Positions 59,581 to 64,000 of a DNA stretch of 64,000 bases are shown here, in pieces. The position numbers and the translations under genes are program-made. The stretch's first letter is position 1, and the number at the start of each line of letters is the position of its first letter. The notes under the pieces were generated by a model, which was not told the DNA's origin, made no database searches, and saw only the letters and a list, made by a program, of their open reading frames with translations. This DNA comes from Geosiphon pyriformis (taxonomy: Eukaryota; Glomeromycota; Glomeromycetes; Archaeosporales; Geosiphonaceae). Where the stretch lies: contig JAAOMT010000664.1 of assembly GCA_016748015.1 (NCBI GenBank), positions 909,945 to 973,944 of the forward strand, written 5' to 3'.

Positions 59581-60420
59581 ATCAATAATAGGTAATACTA
59601 ATCATGTTCACCACCGTACCAAGCAATCCCCGGAGGAAGATTCCCACGAGCGCTATTTTCATCTCTATCCATAAGAAGCTTACACCTCAGATTTTTTGAT
59701 ATTTCCACATCATTTTGGATGAGAACTCAGACTCATAATTCTTCCGCCCCGGTGATCAGACGTTGAAGAAATCAATAGTGCATCTTTCTAACTGTTTTTC
59801 GAGTGATTTTCTCGTTTTTCGAAAGGGAGGAATGACAATAGGCATCAAATTCGTGAATGAAAAATGTAACAGCCTTTCTGTGTATTTCTATATTCAAGTG
59901 TAAGATCTTTTCATGGATCCACCTAATCTCCTTTTCTAATCATCTGACTTTAGCTTTCTTACGTTTTGAGGAGGTATTTAATTTATCTTTCTTTGAGCAA
60001 AGGTCATACATAAATTTGCAGAGGCGAACAATACGACTGATATCACAAGAGCCTATTTTGCCTACACCTTTTGTTGGGAAATACCATGTAAATGCCAGGA
60101 TCTGTCTCATTAGTTTTGTGATAGTAAGTGAGCTTGACATCAGATTGAAACACTTGTTGTTTTCATGCTTTTTTTCGAAAGAGGTCAAAGGCAAACAGGC
60201 TGAGTCGATCCAAGTGGGTAATGGAAACCCCAGAGACTGATCGTTCCATTAAGGTCTTATGCCCCTGGCGCTTGAAGTTGACGCCAGAGCCGATATTACT
60301 GATGAGCTCATATGAGGAAAAAGTTGAATTTGTCGCTCAAAGATGCTCTTTTTGCTTTGCACTAGAGATAAGCTTTCTTGGTAGTAGAGGTGATATCAGC
60401 ATTTTGAGAAGTTAGTTTAG
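59581..60420 (-). other. Unresolved non-AT stretch, possibly a gene relic
   Basis: About 840 bp with clearly higher GC content than the surroundings. The minus strand has the longest frame, 59,940-60,194, ending in a basic string (KKDKLNTSSKRKKAKVR) and, after a stop, a heptad-like LEKEIRWIHEKILHLN. Other minus-strand pieces (LQAPGA; FHYPLGST) are separated by stops. No consistent splicing was found, so I cannot call a gene; a pseudogene is the likeliest reading. Confidence 0.3.
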
Positions 60421-62000
60421 GAAAGAGGAAAGACTTGAGCAACTGATTGATATTTTTATTGATAGGCATTAAATCTTTTCACCTGTTAATAGGCAATATA
60501 GGCAAAATAGAATAAATTACGTTGAAAATTTTGGCCTTCTACAAAGACAAATATATGACTTTTAATATTAGAAATTTTAAGGCTAAAAAAAAAAATATCA
60601 ATTTAAACAATGATACAAGATCGTGTATGTGAAACTTTAAAAAAAAAAAAACAAAAAAAAACAAAAAAGTAATTCTGGGATTTTTTGAAATCTTTTTGAA
60701 TAAATGATGTAAAACTATATTAAAATAAAGAGGATAAAATATAGGTAATAAAATTTTTATTAAATGGCTTTTTCTTTTTATCGATAAAACATTTTCAAAA
60801 AAAACATAAAATTATTTATTTTTTAACAAAAAATAACAGAACATTGAATAAAAAATAAAATAAAATAAAATTGAATAAAATATGTATTTATTAAAATAAA
60901 CAGATTATATTAATTTTATTAACTGAATTTTTTATATTTTATTTTTAAGAATAATTAGTATATTATTTCTTAAAAGTAAAAACTCAAAAACTCAAAAAAA
61001 AAACTTTAAATAATTTAATAATGTTTGATTATTAAAAAAACATAAATCTGTTTTTTTAATATTTTTTTTAATGATATATATTATAAAATTATTATAAAAA
61101 AATAAATATATTAAATTAAATTAAATTGAAATAATAATAAAAATTAATATTATTAACATTGATTAACAATTAATTTATATATATATATTAAAAATAATAA
61201 TAAAAAATAAAATATTTTTGTTTGTAATCAAATTATAAATGAATTAAAAATCATAATTTTATTATTATTAAGATATTGTTTATTTTTTCATTAAACAAAA
61301 TTTTTTGTTAAAATATACAAATTTTTATATCTCAAATAATAATAATAATAATAATTTATTTTTTACAGATTTTTACAAAATAAAAACCATTTTATTTTTT
61401 AAAAAAGTATTTATATTATACAACTTGATTATAAAAATGTTTTATTAATACTTTTTTTTTGGTTTATTTATTTTTATTAATAGATTAAATACTAATATCT
61501 AATTTTTTTTTAAAATCAAAATTCTTTTCATAACATTTTAAATTAAATCATAAAAAAAAAATAATAATAATAAATTTGATATTTTATTTAAACAATATCT
61601 TAAATATATTAACAACTAAGTTATCAAAAAAAAAATATATGTATATTACATATTTTTTTTTATAATTTGATAACCTTATCTTTTTGCACTTTTCAAGCTT
61701 TTTAACGTCAATATATCTGTATGTATTTGGTTTAGAACAACAGATCTGTAATTTGATGTCATTATAATTTCTTTTTTTTAATCTGACCAAAAAAATATCA
61801 CAAGATTATGAGCTTATAAGGGATCTTTTGAAAGAGACCAATCCAAAATGTAAAAAAATATATACATATAGTTATTTTAGATATAATACGGAGGGAAAAA
61901 AAAATAAATTCTCTACCGGATGATCTACAACTTTAACAGGACAACATGTGGTGTCAAGTGACCGAATTTTTTACAAAAAGATTGTTGTTTGAAGATCTTA
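60421..62000. other. AT-rich spacer
   Basis: Extremely AT-rich DNA with short A- and T-tracts and (ATA)n/(TAA)n runs. The ORF at 61,584-61,790 is Lys/Asn/Ile-rich without a domain. No gene is recognised. Confidence 0.5.
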
Positions 62001-62211
62001 TTTCCCTTTTTCTTTTTTTCTTTTTTTTTTTTCTTTTTTTCTTTTCTTTATGGAAAAAATAACACGTTGACTTTGTGACGCGAAACTCGAATCCTGGTAA
62101 CAAGTTTTTCTCAAATACTCAATTCATGATACAAACAAATCTCAACCTTTGGAGCTAACAAATAGACTTTTTTAAAGTTTTTTCCAAGAATGTCGATTGT
62201 TGATGTATGGG

Positions 62212-62300
62212 GTTGAGTTTGAGTTTGAGTTGAGTTGAGTTTAATTTAATTTAATTTAATATAGTTTAATTTAATTTAATTTAATTTAATTTAATTTAAA
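62212..62300. repeat. Microsatellite (TTTGAG)n / (TTTAA)n
   Basis: Direct tandem copies of GAGTT-type units grade into at least 12 copies of TTTAA, interrupted once by ATAG. A pyrimidine tract of TTTTTC type lies just upstream at about 62,000-62,050. Confidence 0.9.
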
Positions 62301-62572
62301 TTCTTCAAAGTTATTCAAAGATTGGTTACCGGTATGGTTTTCGATAGAATAAAATTCTCTCTGATAAAATAGATTGATGGTCTAAATTTGATAGGGTTTT
62401 TGAAATTTTTTGACTTTTTAACCAACCAAATTTATCCAACAAATTTATCTAACTGATTATCTGGCGATCCTTCCCAAATTTAAGATGTTTTTAATAAAAC
62501 CGTTATGGTTGATTAAGATTCTTTATCAATTACGTTGAAATCCAAAGGCACAAGATGATCAAATATTTTCAA

Positions 62573-62610
62573 GAAACAAACAAACAAACAAACAAACAAA
62601 CAAACAAAAG
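62573..62610. repeat. Microsatellite (AAAC)n
   Basis: About nine tandem AAAC units. Non-coding; no gene nearby. Confidence 0.9.
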
Positions 62611-62809
62611 CAACATAGACTGAATAATAATTTCTTTGTCAATAGAAGAACGCGTGTCTCGCGTTGTTGTAGTTTATTTTTTTTTTTTGAAGCAGGATTT
62701 TTTACACGTTTTTTTTTTTGTGGCTAGTATAACCGCTGTATGTGTGGCTTGTTTTTGTTTTTTTTTGGTTGGGTTTTTAGTTAAGATGTAGGATGTGAGA
62801 TGTTTTCGA

Positions 62810-62840
62810 GAAAAAGAAGAAGAAGAAGAAGAAGAAAGAT
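62810..62840. repeat. Microsatellite (GAA)n
   Basis: About nine GAA units on the plus strand within a purine-rich stretch. Confidence 0.9.
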
Positions 62841-63127
62841 GAAGGAAGATGAGAGATGAGAAGACTACTGGGAAAAAAAAAAAGAAATTTGTACAAAAAA
62901 AAGAATTTTTTTTTTTTGCTTAAAAAGCTATTTCTATCAAAAAAATAAAATAAAAAAAGTTTTTTGCAATTGTATGTGAAAAGATGAAAGAAATATTGAA
63001 AAACGTCATATTTTTTGAATTTTTTAAAAAAGTCTTAAGTGAGAAATATATATATGTGAAAAAAAAAATTCTGGATTGAAATTTTGAATATATGCTAAAA
63101 GACGATGATAATATCAAAAAAAGAGAA

Positions 63128-63178
63128 TGGAAAAGAAAAAAAGGAAAAGGAAAAGGAAAAGGAAAAGGAAAAGGAAAA
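63128..63178. repeat. Tandem (GGAAAA)n repeat
   Basis: At least six copies of GGAAAA on the plus strand. The minus-strand frame through it (FPFPFPF) is a product of the repeat, not a gene. Confidence 0.9.
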
Positions 63179-64000
63179 CCCAAAAGCAAAAAAAGAACCA
63201 TTCGAGGAAAACTGCAAGACCATTTTTTTGTTACCCTTATAGAAATCATTGACTAAAATCACTCATTAAAAAATTAAAAAATGAAAAAAGAGTCAAACAA
63301 GATCAAACGTTTGAATTTACGTACGTAAATTTACTCTGTTCGTATGTACACTTAATGTATACTTGATAGTTTAAAAAACATTCATAAAAATTTGGGAATT
63401 TTTTACCGGTAAAAATGAAAGAGGTTTCAGATGGTGATGGAAAGAAAGAGCGACAAATAAAAAGGAGTGCAAAAAAGATTCTTTGAAAATCCAATTAATT
63501 TTGTCTCCGATAGGACCGACTTGTCATTAAACAATTTGAAAAATAAAGAAAAAACAAACATCTCAACATATTTTTTTGTCAAAAACACACATTAAAAAAG
63601 AAAAGAGAAGAAAAAGAAACAAAAATAAAGTACATATTTTCTCCACGAGTAAAAAAGAGATATGTGACACCTGAAAACCAACATAATGTGGAGAAAAAAA
63701 AGAGGACAAAATATTTATAAAAGCTATAATACAAAGGTTGAAACGTAATTACATAAGAATCTCGCGCACAAGAAAAAAAAGGTAAAGGGACGAACGCTAG
63801 TTAATAAAAATTTCCATAAGAATGACTGGAGGACCTTTTTGTGCAGCGAAATTTCAAAAATTCACCGGGTTTTACTGTATAATTGATTTTTTGAGATTTT
63901 GCATTTTTTTTTTTTTTGCGAAAAAACGTACTTGTTGAATGGTGAAATTTGCAACTTAATTTTATCGTTGGTGTCGCCTAATTTTTTAAAAAGTTTATTT
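63179..64000. other. Terminal non-coding stretch
   Basis: AT-rich DNA of more mixed composition than the deep spacers, with poly-A/T runs. It could be an upstream or UTR region of a gene beyond the window, but no start or exon is supported here. Confidence 0.4.

Noticed and set aside
59940-60194. bZIP-like transcription factor on the minus strand
   Set aside because: The basic part and the heptad part are separated by a stop, there is no upstream gene structure, and the resemblance is compositional.
62920-63249. 109-codon minus-strand ORF with FPFPFP repeats
   Set aside because: It is a translation of the GGAAAA tandem repeat and poly-A/T tracts.
1-64000. tRNA, rRNA genes, or CRISPR arrays
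   Set aside because: None could be recognised by eye. A covariance-model scan would be needed to exclude a divergent tRNA.

Overview
The window looks like nuclear DNA of an AT-rich, intron-rich filamentous fungus, most likely an arbuscular-mycorrhizal Glomeromycotina species of the Rhizophagus type. This is an inference from the extreme AT richness of the spacers, the short GT-AG introns, the fungal SAGA subunit Spt8, and a dense load of LINEs at all stages of decay. No database search was possible. Exon structures were derived by hand from reading frame, splice signals and family motifs.

Layout. 1-22,520 is a block of non-LTR retrotransposons. It holds three very old AT-converted copies on the minus strand (1-3,645; about 3,660-5,901; 5,937-12,705), a short ORF1-only 'half-LINE' on the plus strand (13,052-15,338) with a perfect 11-bp target duplication, and a recent full-length LINE on the minus strand (15,638-22,520). 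22,521-26,724 is a small gene island: an Erv1/ALR sulfhydryl oxidase converging on the SAGA subunit gene SPT8. 26,725-38,836 is repetitive again: a decayed MULE transposase fused to a broken LINE relic, then a mutated full-length LINE split by two solo LTRs. 39,471-52,317 is the gene-rich core: THOC5-like, epsin, cystathionine beta-lyase, SDHAF4, Spartan (SPRTN)-like protease, COA1 and a small secreted protein. 52,318-56,578 is an AT-rich spacer with a Tc1/mariner relic. 56,819-59,055 encodes a carotenoid oxygenase. 59,056-64,000 has no recognised intact gene; it carries one unresolved non-AT stretch and several simple repeats.

How the parts relate. The host genes are mostly housekeeping. They cover mitochondrial intermembrane-space oxidation (ERV1) and respiratory complex assembly (SDHAF4 for complex II, COA1 for complex IV), transcription and mRNA export (SPT8, THOC5), endocytosis (epsin), sulfur amino-acid metabolism (cystathionine beta-lyase) and DNA-protein crosslink repair (SPRTN). 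Two genes are more lineage-flavoured: the carotenoid oxygenase and the secreted protein. The LINEs have ORF1 (RRM-like region plus CCHC knuckle) and ORF2 (APE-type endonuclease, reverse transcriptase, RNase H, C-terminal CCHC), organised like I/Tad-type elements, and all share one 3' untranslated region.

The most notable points are the half-LINE family with two same-length copies of very different age; an ORF1/ORF2 ATGA overlap lost in the younger LINE; a mutated RT active site in that LINE; solo LTRs identified by their target duplications; and a Spartan gene whose C-terminal UBZ4 zinc finger survives only as an out-of-frame relic downstream of the stop.
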